From Pseudomonas schmalbachii (GTDB lineage Bacteria; Pseudomonadota; Gammaproteobacteria; Pseudomonadales; Pseudomonadaceae), in NCBI RefSeq assembly GCF_017589465.1, contig NZ_JAELYA010000003.1, positions 310,001-374,000 of the forward strand: DNA of 64,000 bases, read 5' to 3'. Position numbers and translations under genes: made by a program. The number at the start of each line of letters is the position of its first letter. Position 1 is the first letter of the stretch. Shown here piece after piece: positions 19,537 through 27,839 of the stretch. The notes beneath the pieces are model-generated. The model saw only the letters and a program-made list of their open reading frames with translations, made no database searches and was not told where the DNA came from.

Positions 19537-20034
19537 TCAGAGCTCCCGTCCGCGGTGCTGCAGCATCGGCACCAGATAGACCGGCACCTCGGCGAGTTGC
19601 ACCAGACGCCCGGCCGTGCGGCCCAGCGGCGTGTTCATGCCAGCGCCATAGCTGTGGCTGCCGGCCACAATGAGATCGACCCCCAGCCGCTGCGCCTCAT
19701 CGAGGATCACCAGCGGCGGATCGCCCTGCACGACCCGCACCGAACGGATCAGCTCGGCGTCCTGGCGCGGCTCCCCCAGTTCGTCGCGGAATCCCTCCAT
19801 CACCCGCTGCTCGATGCTGCCCATGACATTGCCCAGCCCATTGGCCCTGAGCTCGGCCATGGTGTTTTCGTCCAGATAGGTCTTCAGCACCGATTCGGCG
19901 AACAGCCCGAGCGGCTCGACGGCATGTACCACATACAGCTCGGCGTCATAGGCGCGAGCCAGGGAAAGGGCATGCTGGAGAACGTATGGGGCGTAGAGGC
20001 CAAGATCGGTGGCATAGAGAATCGAATGGATCAT
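19537..20034 (-). CDS. Universal stress protein (UspA family)
   Basis: 165 residues, a single Usp domain. The N-terminal strand is ILYATDLGLYAP, and the ATP-binding signature is in LIVAGSHSYGAGMNTPLGRTAGRLVQLAEVPVYLVP (the G-x(2)-G-x(9)-G-(S/T) pattern is only loosely matched). Usp proteins support survival in starvation and oxygen limitation in pseudomonads. A perfect 7-bp inverted repeat overlaps its presumed -10 region. There is no signal peptide. Confidence 0.88.
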   Translation of the reverse strand: MIHSILYATDLGLYAPYVLQHALSLARAYDAELYVVHAVEPLGLFAESVLKTYLDENTMAELRANGLGNVMGSIEQRVMEGFRDELGEPRQDAELIRSVRVVQGDPPLVILDEAQRLGVDLIVAGSHSYGAGMNTPLGRTAGRLVQLAEVPVYLVPMLQHRGREL

Positions 20035-20064
20035 GCGGCTTCCTCGACAGCCAACGCGGCGGCC

Positions 20065-20084
20065 TTACTGCAGATTAGCAGTAA
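20065..20084 (-). promoter_or_regulatory. Palindromic operator candidate ahead of the universal stress gene
   Basis: TTACTGC and GCAGTAA are perfect 7-bp arms around a 6-base spacer that reads TAATCT, a possible -10 hexamer, on the minus strand. It lies 31-50 bp upstream of the Usp start. A dimeric regulator bound here would cover the promoter. Confidence 0.4.
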
Positions 20085-20105
20085 CTCCCCGGCCGGGCGG
20101 GACGG

Positions 20106-21014
20106 CTATCCGGATACCTTCTCGTTGGTCACGCCATGCGGCACATGGCCGGTCGCGACCACGTCCATGGCCTTTGCGCAATGGCCGGGCTGGTCGTCGA
20201 AGAACACGTCGGCGGCGAAGGCTTCGAGGAACGCCGCCTTGTCCAGGCCACCAAGGAACAGCGACTCGTCGAGACGGATGTCCCACTCCCTGAGGGTACG
20301 GATCACCCGCTCATGGGCCGGCGCCGAACGGGCAGTCACCAGTGCCGTGCGGATCGGGCAGCTTTCCTGCGGGAAAGCCTGCTGCACCCGGTTCAGCGCA
20401 GAAAGGAAGGGTTTGAACGGCCCGCCGCCCAGCGGTTCGCGGGCGGATTCGCGCTCGCGGTTCTGGAACGCTTCCAGCCCGCCCTGCTGATAGACCCGCT
20501 CGGCCTCGTCGGAGAACAGCACCGCATCGCCGTCGAAGGCGACGCGCAGCTCTCCGCCGGCCTCGCGGCGCGGGCCGCCGGAAAGGATGGTCGCCGCGGC
20601 GAAACCGGCATCCAGCGCACTGCGTACGTCCTCCACATGGGTGGAAAGGAACAGGTGGCAGCCGAACGCCGCCAGGTAGGGATATGGACTGCGCCCGCCG
20701 ACGAAGGCCGCGCGGGAGATATCCAGGCCGTGGTGCTGGATCGAGTTGAACACCCGCAGCCCGGTATCGGCGCTGTTGCGCGAGACAAGGATGACTTCGA
20801 CCTGGGCCCGCTCGACCGCTGCATTCAGCCCGAGCAGCTTCTTCACCAGCACGAAGGCATCGCCGGGCGGCAGGACTTCATCCTCGCGGGATATCTGATA
20901 CTGGCGGTACGCCTCGACCCCTTCGCTCTCGTAGACCTGATGGCTTTCCCGCAGATCGAACAGCGCCCGCGAGGAAATCGCCACCACCAGCTTGTCGCCC
21001 AGTCCCTTGCCCAT
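20106..21014 (-). CDS. 5'-nucleotidase (PF06189-type)
   Basis: 302 residues of the bacterial 5'-nucleotidase family with a HAD-like core. Visible blocks are LVVAISSRALFDL at the N-terminus, VILVSRNSADTGLRVFNSI, FVGGRSPYPYLAAF, VAFDGDAVLFSDEAERVYQ (acidic, metal-binding) and a C-terminal VFFDDQPGHCAKA. The predicted activity is dephosphorylation of nucleoside 5'-monophosphates in the cytoplasm. It lies upstream of the universal stress gene with a 71-bp gap that holds that gene's own promoter candidate. Confidence 0.85.
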   Translation of the reverse strand: MGKGLGDKLVVAISSRALFDLRESHQVYESEGVEAYRQYQISREDEVLPPGDAFVLVKKLLGLNAAVERAQVEVILVSRNSADTGLRVFNSIQHHGLDISRAAFVGGRSPYPYLAAFGCHLFLSTHVEDVRSALDAGFAAATILSGGPRREAGGELRVAFDGDAVLFSDEAERVYQQGGLEAFQNRERESAREPLGGGPFKPFLSALNRVQQAFPQESCPIRTALVTARSAPAHERVIRTLREWDIRLDESLFLGGLDKAAFLEAFAADVFFDDQPGHCAKAMDVVATGHVPHGVTNEKVSG

Positions 21015-21122
21015 CCTCAGCCCCCTGACAGGTTCAATGCGCGCGTCGATGAAACGTAAGGCCCGGTACAGCGCGTCGCCCCAGGCTGCCGAGCGAAATC
21101 ATGGTACATGCCGGACGGACAG

Positions 21123-21458
21123 TCAGGGCAACTCTTCGGCAGGACGCGAAAGGCCATCGTGCACGGCAGCGACCAGCGGCTCGGCGCGTAGCGGCGCATG
21201 CAGGGCGCCGTGGAAGCGGCCGTCGCGGACCAGGAACAGGGCGGGAAGATGGAAGACTTCGTAGCGCTGGACCAACCCGCCGTTGCGTCCGGCATCCACC
21301 CAGCACAGGCGATCGACCGGGAGCCCGAACGCGGGAAGCTGTCCCCTCGCCCAGCGACACGAGGCACAGCCTTCCCCGGTGAAGACCAGCAGGGAAACGC
21401 CGGGCAGGGAAAGCAGCCGGCGATCCGCGTCGAGGTCGGTAAGTTCCAGGCTCGGCAC
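21123..21458 (-). CDS. Thioredoxin-family small protein
   Basis: 111 residues with the thioredoxin active site C-x-x-C in TGEGCASCRWARGQ (residues 30-33) and the cis-Pro region YEVFHLPALFLVRDG. No signal peptide, so a cytoplasmic thioredoxin-like reductase or chaperone is expected. The start is GTG (21456-21458), only 53 bp from the divergent PilZ-domain gene, so the two share a control region. Physiological partner unknown. Confidence 0.8.
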   Translation of the reverse strand: MPSLELTDLDADRRLLSLPGVSLLVFTGEGCASCRWARGQLPAFGLPVDRLCWVDAGRNGGLVQRYEVFHLPALFLVRDGRFHGALHAPLRAEPLVAAVHDGLSRPAEELP

Positions 21459-21511
21459 TATACTCAGCTCATTATCAATAAAAGAAACATGTGCAGTCGG
21501 AGTGCTCCGTC

Positions 21512-21931
21512 ATGCATCAATTCCTGCTTCATCCGTGCGATCTGCCGGTGGAGCTCCTGGTTCGCAAGCAGACCTGCTTCCCGCGCCAGAGCGTGCACAA
21601 TATCAGCCTCGGCGGCGTGGCGTGCAGTTGGACGCGCGGTTTTCGCCGCGGCACCCTGATCGAGGTGCGCATCCCCCTGTTCGGCGACGCCGCACGCTAT
21701 CCCGGCGTGGTGGCCTGGAGCCACAAGCAGACCGGCGATTATCTGGTAGGCATCGGCTTCGTCGACGAGGACTCGATGTTCCGGGCGCGCATGGTCGAGC
21801 AGGTCTGCCAGATCGAACACTACCGGCGCAAGCGCGAACGGGAACTGGGCACCAGCCTGTCGACGGACAGCACCGCGCTGGAATGGATCTCCCGGAACGC
21901 CGCCGACTTCCCGCTGTTCTGCACGATCTGA
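21512..21931 (+). CDS. PilZ-domain protein with degenerate c-di-GMP motif
   Basis: 139 residues. The beta-barrel part of a PilZ domain is recognisable: HNISLGGVACSW carries the [D/N]xSxxG motif, followed by G-T-L-I-E-V-R-I-P and a VGIGFVDED strand. The upstream RxxxR half of the c-di-GMP site is not seen at the usual spacing, so ligand binding is uncertain. The C-terminal 45 residues are charged and helical (QIEHYRRKRERELG). The ATG at 21512 has GGAG eight bases ahead. A TATACT at 21459-21464, inside the divergent gene's start, may be its -10. Confidence 0.75.
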   Translation: MHQFLLHPCDLPVELLVRKQTCFPRQSVHNISLGGVACSWTRGFRRGTLIEVRIPLFGDAARYPGVVAWSHKQTGDYLVGIGFVDEDSMFRARMVEQVCQIEHYRRKRERELGTSLSTDSTALEWISRNAADFPLFCTI

Positions 21932-22056
21932 AGCCGGCCCGGCCGGAAGAGCCCGTGATCCGGCCATTTTCATCGGAACAAAGGCCCCTGCCCCATTGTC
22001 GAGGCGCCGCCTGACACGTTAAGGTTCAGGTTCCCCGTAGCGACATCTTTGCCTGC

Positions 22057-22077
22057 GCCCCATCGCATGGGGGTTTT
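22057..22077 (+). terminator. Terminator-like hairpin in the DAHP synthase leader (attenuator candidate)
   Basis: GCCCCAT-CGC-ATGGGG stem followed by GTTTTC, ending 37 bp before the DAHP synthase start. An upstream GCCCCAT (about 21990) could pair with the same ATGGGGG arm as an alternative structure. It could instead end a small transcript. Confidence 0.45.
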
Positions 22078-22114
22078 CGGTGGCCGGCACCCGTGACCTG
22101 ACCTGAGTACCACG

Positions 22115-23191
22115 ATGGCTGATTTACAGATCGACGACCTTAACGTTGCCTCCAACGAGACCCTGATCACACCGGAGCAGCTCAAGCGCGAAATCCCCCT
22201 CACCGAAGCCGCCCGTGCGACCGTGACCCATGGCCGCCAGGTGATCCGCGATATCCTCGACGGCAAGGACCACCGCCTGTTCGTGGTGATCGGCCCCTGC
22301 TCGATCCATGACATCAAGGCCGCCCACGAATACGCCGAGCGCCTGAAGGTGCTGGCCGCGGAAGTTTCGGACACCCTGTTCCTGGTCATGCGCGTGTACT
22401 TCGAGAAGCCGCGCACCACCGTCGGCTGGAAAGGCCTGATCAACGACCCGTACCTCGACGACTCCTTCAAGATCCAGGACGGCCTGCACATCGGTCGCCA
22501 ACTGCTGCTCGACCTGGCGGAAATGGGCCTGCCCACCGCTACCGAAGCGCTCGACCCGATCTCCCCGCAGTACCTGCAGGACCTGATCAGCTGGTCCGCC
22601 ATCGGCGCGCGCACCACCGAATCCCAGACCCACCGCGAGATGGCCTCCGGCCTGTCCTCGGCAGTGGGCTTCAAGAACGGCACCGACGGCAGCCTGACCG
22701 TGGCGATCAACGCGCTGCAATCGGTTTCCAGCCCGCACCGCTTCCTCGGTATCAACCAGGAAGGCGGCGTGTCCATCGTCACCACCAAGGGCAACCCTTA
22801 CGGCCATGTGGTGCTGCGCGGCGGCAACGGCAAGCCGAACTACGACTCGGTCAGCGTCGCACTCTGCGAGCAGGACCTGCAGAAGGCAAAGATCCCGCTG
22901 AACATCATGGTCGACTGCAGCCACGCCAACTCCAACAAGGACCCGGCCCTGCAGCCGCTGGTGATGGACAACGTCAGCAACCAGATCGTCGAGGGCAACA
23001 ACTCCATCGTCGGCCTGATGGTGGAAAGCCACCTGGGCTGGGGCAGCCAGCCGATCCCGAAAGACCTCTGCCAACTGCAGTACGGCGTCTCCATCACCGA
23101 CGCCTGCATCGACTGGAGCGCTACCGAGAAGAGCATCCGCAGCATGCACGCCAAGCTCCAGGACGTGCTGCCCAAGCGTCAGCGCGGCTGA
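22115..23191 (+). CDS. 3-deoxy-7-phosphoheptulonate (DAHP) synthase, type I alpha
   Basis: 358 residues, typical of the AroF/AroG/AroH class. It condenses phosphoenolpyruvate with erythrose 4-phosphate in the first step of aromatic amino acid synthesis. Family blocks are VVIGPCSIHD (metal-binding Cys), MRVYFEKPRTTVGWKGLINDP, GARTTESQTHREMASGL, HVVLRGG, MVDCSHANSNKD and the C-terminal SITDACIDW. Which aromatic amino acid inhibits it cannot be read with confidence. It uses the product of PpsA (3622-5994). A terminator-like hairpin lies in its leader and a strong terminator follows. Confidence 0.95.
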   Translation: MADLQIDDLNVASNETLITPEQLKREIPLTEAARATVTHGRQVIRDILDGKDHRLFVVIGPCSIHDIKAAHEYAERLKVLAAEVSDTLFLVMRVYFEKPRTTVGWKGLINDPYLDDSFKIQDGLHIGRQLLLDLAEMGLPTATEALDPISPQYLQDLISWSAIGARTTESQTHREMASGLSSAVGFKNGTDGSLTVAINALQSVSSPHRFLGINQEGGVSIVTTKGNPYGHVVLRGGNGKPNYDSVSVALCEQDLQKAKIPLNIMVDCSHANSNKDPALQPLVMDNVSNQIVEGNNSIVGLMVESHLGWGSQPIPKDLCQLQYGVSITDACIDWSATEKSIRSMHAKLQDVLPKRQRG

Positions 23192-23203
23192 TGCGGACAC
23201 GGA

Positions 23204-23240
23204 AATGAAAACGCCGGCCAATTGGCCGGCATTTTCATTT
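23204..23240 (+). terminator. Rho-independent terminator of the DAHP synthase gene
   Basis: GCCGGCC / GGCCGGC stem around AATT, extended by matching AATGAAAA / TTTTCATT flanks; 13 bp after the stop. It can act on both strands, so it may also end the convergent acetyltransferase gene. Confidence 0.85.
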
Positions 23241-23263
23241 GTCCTGGGTACTACACCCGAGTG

Positions 23264-23548
23264 CTACAGCGCGCGGTCGGTATGGCGCTGGCGACGTTCA
23301 AGGTAGCGTTCGACATAGGAGCAGGAGGGAATCACGCTGTAGCCCCGACGCTCGGCATACTGCAGCGCATGCTCGGTCAGGGCGGCAGCGATGCCGCGTC
23401 CGCGCAGGCTGTCCGGAACGAAGGTCCGGTAGATATCCAGCGTCTGCTTGCCCAGATCCATGTAGGCCAGATAGGCGCGATGGCCGTCAACAGTCGTCAC
23501 GAACTGGTGGCTGGACTCATCATGATGGATGGACAACGACTCACTCAC
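23264..23548 (-). CDS. GNAT-family N-acetyltransferase (short, YjdJ/GATD-like)
   Basis: 94 residues, matching the minimal single-domain acetyltransferase family (Acetyltransf_CG). The acetyl-CoA-binding loop is R-G-R-G-I-A (SLRGRGIAAALTEHALQYA), followed by VIPSCSYVERYLERR, the conserved end of this family. The start is GTG (23546-23548), with AGGAGAGAG ahead. Substrate unknown. It is convergent with the DAHP synthase gene. Confidence 0.85.
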   Translation of the reverse strand: MSESLSIHHDESSHQFVTTVDGHRAYLAYMDLGKQTLDIYRTFVPDSLRGRGIAAALTEHALQYAERRGYSVIPSCSYVERYLERRQRHTDRAL

Positions 23549-24019
23549 TTGCTCTCTCCTCTCCGGGCCGGACTACCTGACCCACACCTGTTTGTTCAGA
23601 CAGGGAGTCCTCCCTGCCCCGCCGGATTCGCCTTCGACAGCGACCCGCCCCCTCTGTTCTCCACTCCGCCCGCTCAGGGCGCAGACTATGCAACGAACTG
23701 CAGGGCCTGAAACGGTCTGCATTGACCACCCATATTGCTGCGTTCTCCCTGTCGACTCAACCGTTTATTCAACGATGAGCCGCCATCGCACGGGGCAAAC
23801 AGCGCGCAATCGGCTGGAAATCGCCTGAGCCATGGGAGCAATACGACCTTAGGTGGCAAACTGTAATTTATCCAGCCCGATGTGTCATTTTTCCAGCAAG
23901 TCCGCGTGAGATAGCCACCGCTTTCGTCCGGGCGGCTGACTCGCCGGTCAGACCGCACGCTTTACGGTCAGGATGGCCGCCAGTATGTTCTGGCCACTTC
24001 CCTTTCAGGATCTTCCGCC
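23549..24019. other. Intergenic region between acetyltransferase and crotonase genes
   Basis: 471 bp with no convincing gene. A dyad TGGCCGCCAG…CTGGCCA (23974-23996) lies just ahead of the crotonase gene and could be an operator. The rest has lower GC than the genes around it. Confidence 0.4.
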
Positions 24020-24709
24020 ATGACTGAGCTGCTTTCCTACCGACTCGAAGACGGCATCGCCACACTGACCCTCGACAACGGCAAGGTGAATGCCGTTTCC
24101 CCGGCCGTGATCGATGCCCTGAACCAGGCCCTGGACCAGGCGGAACAGGACCGCGCGGTAGTGATCCTCACCGGCCAGCCGGGCATTCTCTCCGGCGGCT
24201 ATGACCTGAAGGTGATGACTTCCGGCCCGGAGAACGCCATCGCGCTGGTGACCGCCGGCTCGACCCTGGCCCGCCGGATGCTCGCCCACCCGTATCCGCT
24301 CATCGTCGCCTGCCCTGGCCACGCAGTAGCCAAGGGCGCCTTCCTGCTGCTTTCCGCCGACTATCGCATCGGCGTCGAGGGACCGTTCAACATCGGGCTG
24401 AACGAGGTGCAGATCGGCATGACCATGCACCACGTCGGCATCGAACTGGCCCGCGACCGCCTGGGCAAGTCGGCCTTCCAGCGCTCGGTGATCAACGGCG
24501 AAATGTTCGATCCGCGTTCCGCCGTGGAAGCCGGCTTCCTCGACAAGGTCGTGCCCGCGGAACAACTGATGCCCACCGCCCTGGCCGCGGCCCAGCAACT
24601 GAAGAAGATCAACATGACCGCCCACCGGAACACCAAACTGAAGGTGCGCAAACAGTTGCTGGAAAGCCTCGACAAGGCCATCCGGATGGACCAGGGACAC
24701 CTGGGCTGA
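24020..24709 (+). CDS. Crotonase/enoyl-CoA hydratase-isomerase family protein
   Basis: 229 residues, shorter than typical enoyl-CoA hydratases (about 257). Crotonase-fold features are ATLTLDNGKVNAVSP at the N-terminus, GGYDLKVM (the CoA-oxyanion loop), CPGHAVAKGAFLLLSADYRIG and NEVQIGMTMHHVGIELARDRLG. The usual second-site catalytic Glu region is altered (GIELARDR), so hydratase, isomerase or another crotonase chemistry is possible. Fatty-acid or CoA-ester catabolism is the likely setting, but the exact reaction is not assigned. Confidence 0.82.
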   Translation: MTELLSYRLEDGIATLTLDNGKVNAVSPAVIDALNQALDQAEQDRAVVILTGQPGILSGGYDLKVMTSGPENAIALVTAGSTLARRMLAHPYPLIVACPGHAVAKGAFLLLSADYRIGVEGPFNIGLNEVQIGMTMHHVGIELARDRLGKSAFQRSVINGEMFDPRSAVEAGFLDKVVPAEQLMPTALAAAQQLKKINMTAHRNTKLKVRKQLLESLDKAIRMDQGHLG

Positions 24710-24723
24710 TCCCTTGCGGCAGA

Positions 24724-24755
24724 AATGAAAAGCCCGGCATCCAGGCCGGGCTCGA
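24724..24755 (-). terminator. Bidirectional terminator between crotonase and macrodomain genes
   Basis: AGCCCGG / CCGGGCT stem (24731-24752) with TTTTCATTTC following on the minus strand. It serves the convergent macrodomain gene and probably the crotonase gene. Confidence 0.75.
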
Positions 24756-24773
24756 TGGACTGCGCCGGAGCGA

Positions 24774-25280
24774 TCAGCCCAGACGTTCATCCGCAATCAT
24801 GTCCTTGCGATAGACCTCGTAGACGATCACCGGGATCTCCAGGTCGCCCAGGTACTTCGCCACCAGCGGCTTGACATCCTTCCAGTCCAGCCCGCCCACC
24901 CCGGTCGCCAGGCAGGGCAAGGCGACGCTCTGCACCTTCTCGCTGCGCACGAACTTGGCCAGCTCGCGCAGACAGTGGCCGACGTTTTCCAGGGTAGCCT
25001 TCGCCGGCTTCGCGCTGCGCCCGGAGTGCTGCATGTCCTGGGTCAGCAGGTTGGCGATGTAGCGCGTGCCGCCATTGCCGTCGATGCCACGCCAGATCCA
25101 GATGGAGCCCGGTTCCAGCGCCGCCGAGTGGGTGGCATGGCGATAATCGCGCACCATCGATGGCCAGCACTCGCGCAGGGCCAGCGCCAGGCCGCTGTCG
25201 AAATGGTCCTGCGGCGCGATGCCATGGGCGATGACCTGGGCATTGCTGAGGAGAATGTCGCCTGTAACTTCTCGGATCAT
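24774..25280 (-). CDS. Macrodomain (ADP-ribose-binding) protein
   Basis: 168 residues; the whole protein is one macrodomain. The N-terminal strand is MIREVTGDILLSNAQVIAHGI, and the substrate loop is in LPCLATGVGGLDWKDVKPLVAKYLG, matching the ALC1/TARG1-like ADP-ribosyl hydrolase subgroup. It probably removes ADP-ribose from proteins or nucleic acids, or hydrolyses O-acetyl-ADP-ribose. The ATG at 25280 gives the conserved start; an in-frame extension to 25313 has a poorer context. An Anr-like box lies about 97 bp upstream. Confidence 0.82.
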   Translation of the reverse strand: MIREVTGDILLSNAQVIAHGIAPQDHFDSGLALALRECWPSMVRDYRHATHSAALEPGSIWIWRGIDGNGGTRYIANLLTQDMQHSGRSAKPAKATLENVGHCLRELAKFVRSEKVQSVALPCLATGVGGLDWKDVKPLVAKYLGDLEIPVIVYEVYRKDMIADERLG

Positions 25281-25370
25281 GAGATGAAATTCCTTGAGCG
25301 TTGGACAGCTCACCGACGCGGGATTGCGGCGGCGCCTCTTTTCAAGGTACGGCCGTCCACCCGCCCCCTC

Positions 25371-25384
25371 TTGACTCGCATCAA
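25371..25384 (-). promoter_or_regulatory. Candidate Anr/Dnr (FNR-type) box
   Basis: TTGACTCGCATCAA, one base from the perfect TTGAT-N4-ATCAA consensus; TTGAC half-sites are common in Pseudomonas Anr boxes. On the minus strand a TACCTT (25344-25349) sits where the -10 of a class II promoter would fall, pointing towards the macrodomain gene. Confidence 0.45.
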
Positions 25385-25528
25385 GCCGTACCGGATTCGC
25401 TGCACCACCAGGGCCGGCAGCATCCGGCTGGCGCGTACCGGCAGCATGTCCAACACTTGATGCTGTAATCCGGGGCGGCCGGCGGACGTCGGCCTGCGCG
25501 TTTTTCCATCTGCGTGGTGGACGACGAT

Positions 25529-26500
25529 ATGGGCCGCGTCATCGCATCAGCCGTGTACACCAAGGGCAAGAAAGTCGCCGACATTCCCCTGGAGGACGGC
25601 TACCGCTGGGCCTGCCAGGAGGACCATTTCGTCTGGACCGGCCTGCAGGAGCCCACGCGCGAGGAGTTGCTGAACCTGCAGAAGCAGTTCAACCTGCATG
25701 AGCTGGCCATTTCCGACGCACTGGAAAAGCACAGCCGGCCGAAGCTGGAAACCTTCGGCGACGCCCTGTTCATGGTCATCTACTCGCCGATCCGCGCGGA
25801 CAGCCGGCTGCTGTTCGTGGAAACCCACCTGTTCGCCGGCATCGGCTACATCATCAGCGCCCGCTATGGCTTCTCGCAGTCCTACTCACAGGTGCGCCAG
25901 CGCTGCGAGGCGCGGCCGCTGCTGCTCGCCCATGGCACGGACTTCGTGCTCTATGCGCTGCTCGACTTCGTGGTCGGCAACTACCTGCCGGTGGTCGAGG
26001 CGGTTCGCAGCGAAATAGAGGAAATGGAACAGCACGTGCTGCGCAGCCCGCTGACCCAGGCGCAGATCGAGAAGATCTACGGCCTGCGCCGGGATGTGCT
26101 GAAGCTGAAGCGCTACGTGGCGCCGATGGTGGAAATCTGCCAGGAACTGCAGAAGCTGGATTTCCCCTTCATCGACAAGCAGATGCGTCCGTACTTCCGC
26201 GACGTCGCGATCCACGTCAATCGCCTGCTGGAAGACCTCAACACCCTGCGCGACGTGGCCAGCCAGACCATCGAGGTCGGCCTGCTGCTGGAGTCCTCGC
26301 GGCAGAGCGTGGTACAGCGCAAGTTCGCGGCCTGGGCGGCGATCCTCGCCTTCCCGACGGCGGTGGCCGGCATCTACGGGATGAACTTCGAGTACATCCC
26401 GGAACTGCGCTGGCACTACGGCTATTTCCTCATCATGGGGCTGCTGGTGCTGGGCTGTATCGGGTTGTACATCAGTTTCAAGCAGGCGGATTGGCTGTAA
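25529..26500 (+). CDS. corA: CorA magnesium/cobalt transporter
   Basis: 323 residues from the ATG at 25529; a GTG five codons upstream is the alternative. A cytoplasmic helical funnel domain (residues 1-255) precedes two C-terminal membrane helices (about 262-284 and 297-317), joined by the Y-G-M-N-F selectivity signature (GIYGMNFEYIPEL). This is the canonical GMN motif, unlike the GIN of CmaX at the left edge. Forms a pentameric inner-membrane channel for Mg2+. Confidence 0.92.
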   Translation: MGRVIASAVYTKGKKVADIPLEDGYRWACQEDHFVWTGLQEPTREELLNLQKQFNLHELAISDALEKHSRPKLETFGDALFMVIYSPIRADSRLLFVETHLFAGIGYIISARYGFSQSYSQVRQRCEARPLLLAHGTDFVLYALLDFVVGNYLPVVEAVRSEIEEMEQHVLRSPLTQAQIEKIYGLRRDVLKLKRYVAPMVEICQELQKLDFPFIDKQMRPYFRDVAIHVNRLLEDLNTLRDVASQTIEVGLLLESSRQSVVQRKFAAWAAILAFPTAVAGIYGMNFEYIPELRWHYGYFLIMGLLVLGCIGLYISFKQADWL

Positions 26501-26545
26501 CGCCGTGGCCACGATGCTTTTCGCGGGCATGGCCCGCTACGGCCT

Positions 26546-26627
26546 GTAGGTTGGCGCTGAGCTTGCGAAGCCCAACGGCGCCATGCCCGGCAGATGTTGG
26601 GCTTCGCTGCGCTCAACGCCAACCTAC
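26546..26627. repeat. REP-like palindrome, family B
   Basis: Second family-B copy, 45 bp after corA and 41 bp before the end of the convergent amidotransferase gene. Confidence 0.85.
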
Positions 26628-26668
26628 GCGGGTTCTGGCCCAGTCACGTAGTTACGCAGGATGCAAGA

Positions 26669-27391
26669 TCAGGCGACGCGCTTGCCCTTCTCGACGAAGC
26701 GCATCATCCACTCTGCCACCGTGGTGCCCTGGTGCTGGCGGTCCAGGCTGTCGACGCCTTCGCTGTAGACCGTATCGCCGAGGAAGTCCTTGCGCAGGTC
26801 CAGCAGGGCGCGGGAGTAGTCGTGGACGAACTCCGGATGGCCCTGGAAGCACAGCACCTGCTCGCCGATGGCATAGGCGGCCACCGGGCAGAACTCGCTG
26901 GAGGCGATGACCCGGGCGTTGTCCGGCAGGCTGGTGACCTGGTCCTGGTGGCTGACCAGCAGGGTCAGGTCTTGCAACGGCGGGCGCATCCACTCGTGCT
27001 GCTCGTCGATGCGATAGTCGTGGATGCCGACGCCCCAGCCCTGGCTGGCGCGTTCGGCCTTGCCGCCGAGCAGCAGCGCCAGCAACTGGTGGCCGAAGCA
27101 GATGCCGAGCAGCTTGTCGCCGCGCTGGTAGCGATCCAGCAGGAAGGTCTTCAGGGTCTGGATCCATGGGTCGTCGCCGAAGGAGTCCGCCTTGCTGCCG
27201 GTCACCAGGTACGCGTCGAAATGCTCGTCGTCCGGCGGGTACTCGCCCTGCACCACGTTGTAGACCTTGAACTCGGCGGGCACGGATTGCTTGGCGAACA
27301 GCTGCTTGAACATCCAGCCATAGCCCTTGAAGTCGTCGATCAGCTCGGGGCGGAGGATGTCGGTTTCCAGAATGCAGATTTGCAGCGACAT
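26669..27391 (-). CDS. Class I glutamine amidotransferase-like protein
   Basis: 240 residues, a stand-alone GATase1 domain. The nucleophile Cys is in LLGICFGHQLLA (about residue 95), and the His-Glu pair is in CFQGHPEFVHDYS. Related proteins are annotated as GMP-synthase-like amidotransferases; the acceptor enzyme or substrate is unknown. The ATG at 27391 is chosen over 27421 because MSLQICILETD matches the family start. A second, distantly related amidotransferase lies at 38115-38819. The region upstream is unusually AT-rich and carries a palindrome. Confidence 0.85.
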   Translation of the reverse strand: MSLQICILETDILRPELIDDFKGYGWMFKQLFAKQSVPAEFKVYNVVQGEYPPDDEHFDAYLVTGSKADSFGDDPWIQTLKTFLLDRYQRGDKLLGICFGHQLLALLLGGKAERASQGWGVGIHDYRIDEQHEWMRPPLQDLTLLVSHQDQVTSLPDNARVIASSEFCPVAAYAIGEQVLCFQGHPEFVHDYSRALLDLRKDFLGDTVYSEGVDSLDRQHQGTTVAEWMMRFVEKGKRVA

Positions 27392-27839
27392 GAAGTGCGG
27401 GTCCTGATATGAGCAGTGCAAACGTTGGATTTTCTTAACACATCGTACGGAACGAAGAAACCTTGTGAAAATTTATATCATAAATTTCACCGCATGAAAG
27501 AAAAATGCAACACTCCCGGCCCCTCAAGACCCAGCTTGGTGCGCCCGGGAAGACGAACGGCACCCTCCCCGGTCGGCCAGACAAACGGTCGAGGCGCGAG
27601 CCAGAGCAGCCTGATGCGGGCGTTATAGGCGAATGTTGCCGAGACGTGCGCAAGTCCATACCAGATCGTCTAAGAGCGCACGAGCCGGACGTTAGACTCA
27701 GGCTTGCAGTCTCTGCAGAAAGTCGCCGCCGGGTTTTGCCGGGGCGACCATGAATCCAATGCCAAGGTACGCGACCACCCGTCCGCAGGGCCGTAAGTGC
27801 GGATCGGCTCCCGACCAACAACAAGAAAGGCGGAAGGAC
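27392..27839. other. AT-rich promoter region and non-coding spacer
   Basis: 27420-27500 is markedly AT-rich and holds an imperfect palindrome TGAAAATTTATATCATAAATTTCA (27466-27489), a possible operator or UP element of the amidotransferase gene. The remaining bases to 27839 contain only short unconvincing frames. Confidence 0.4.
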
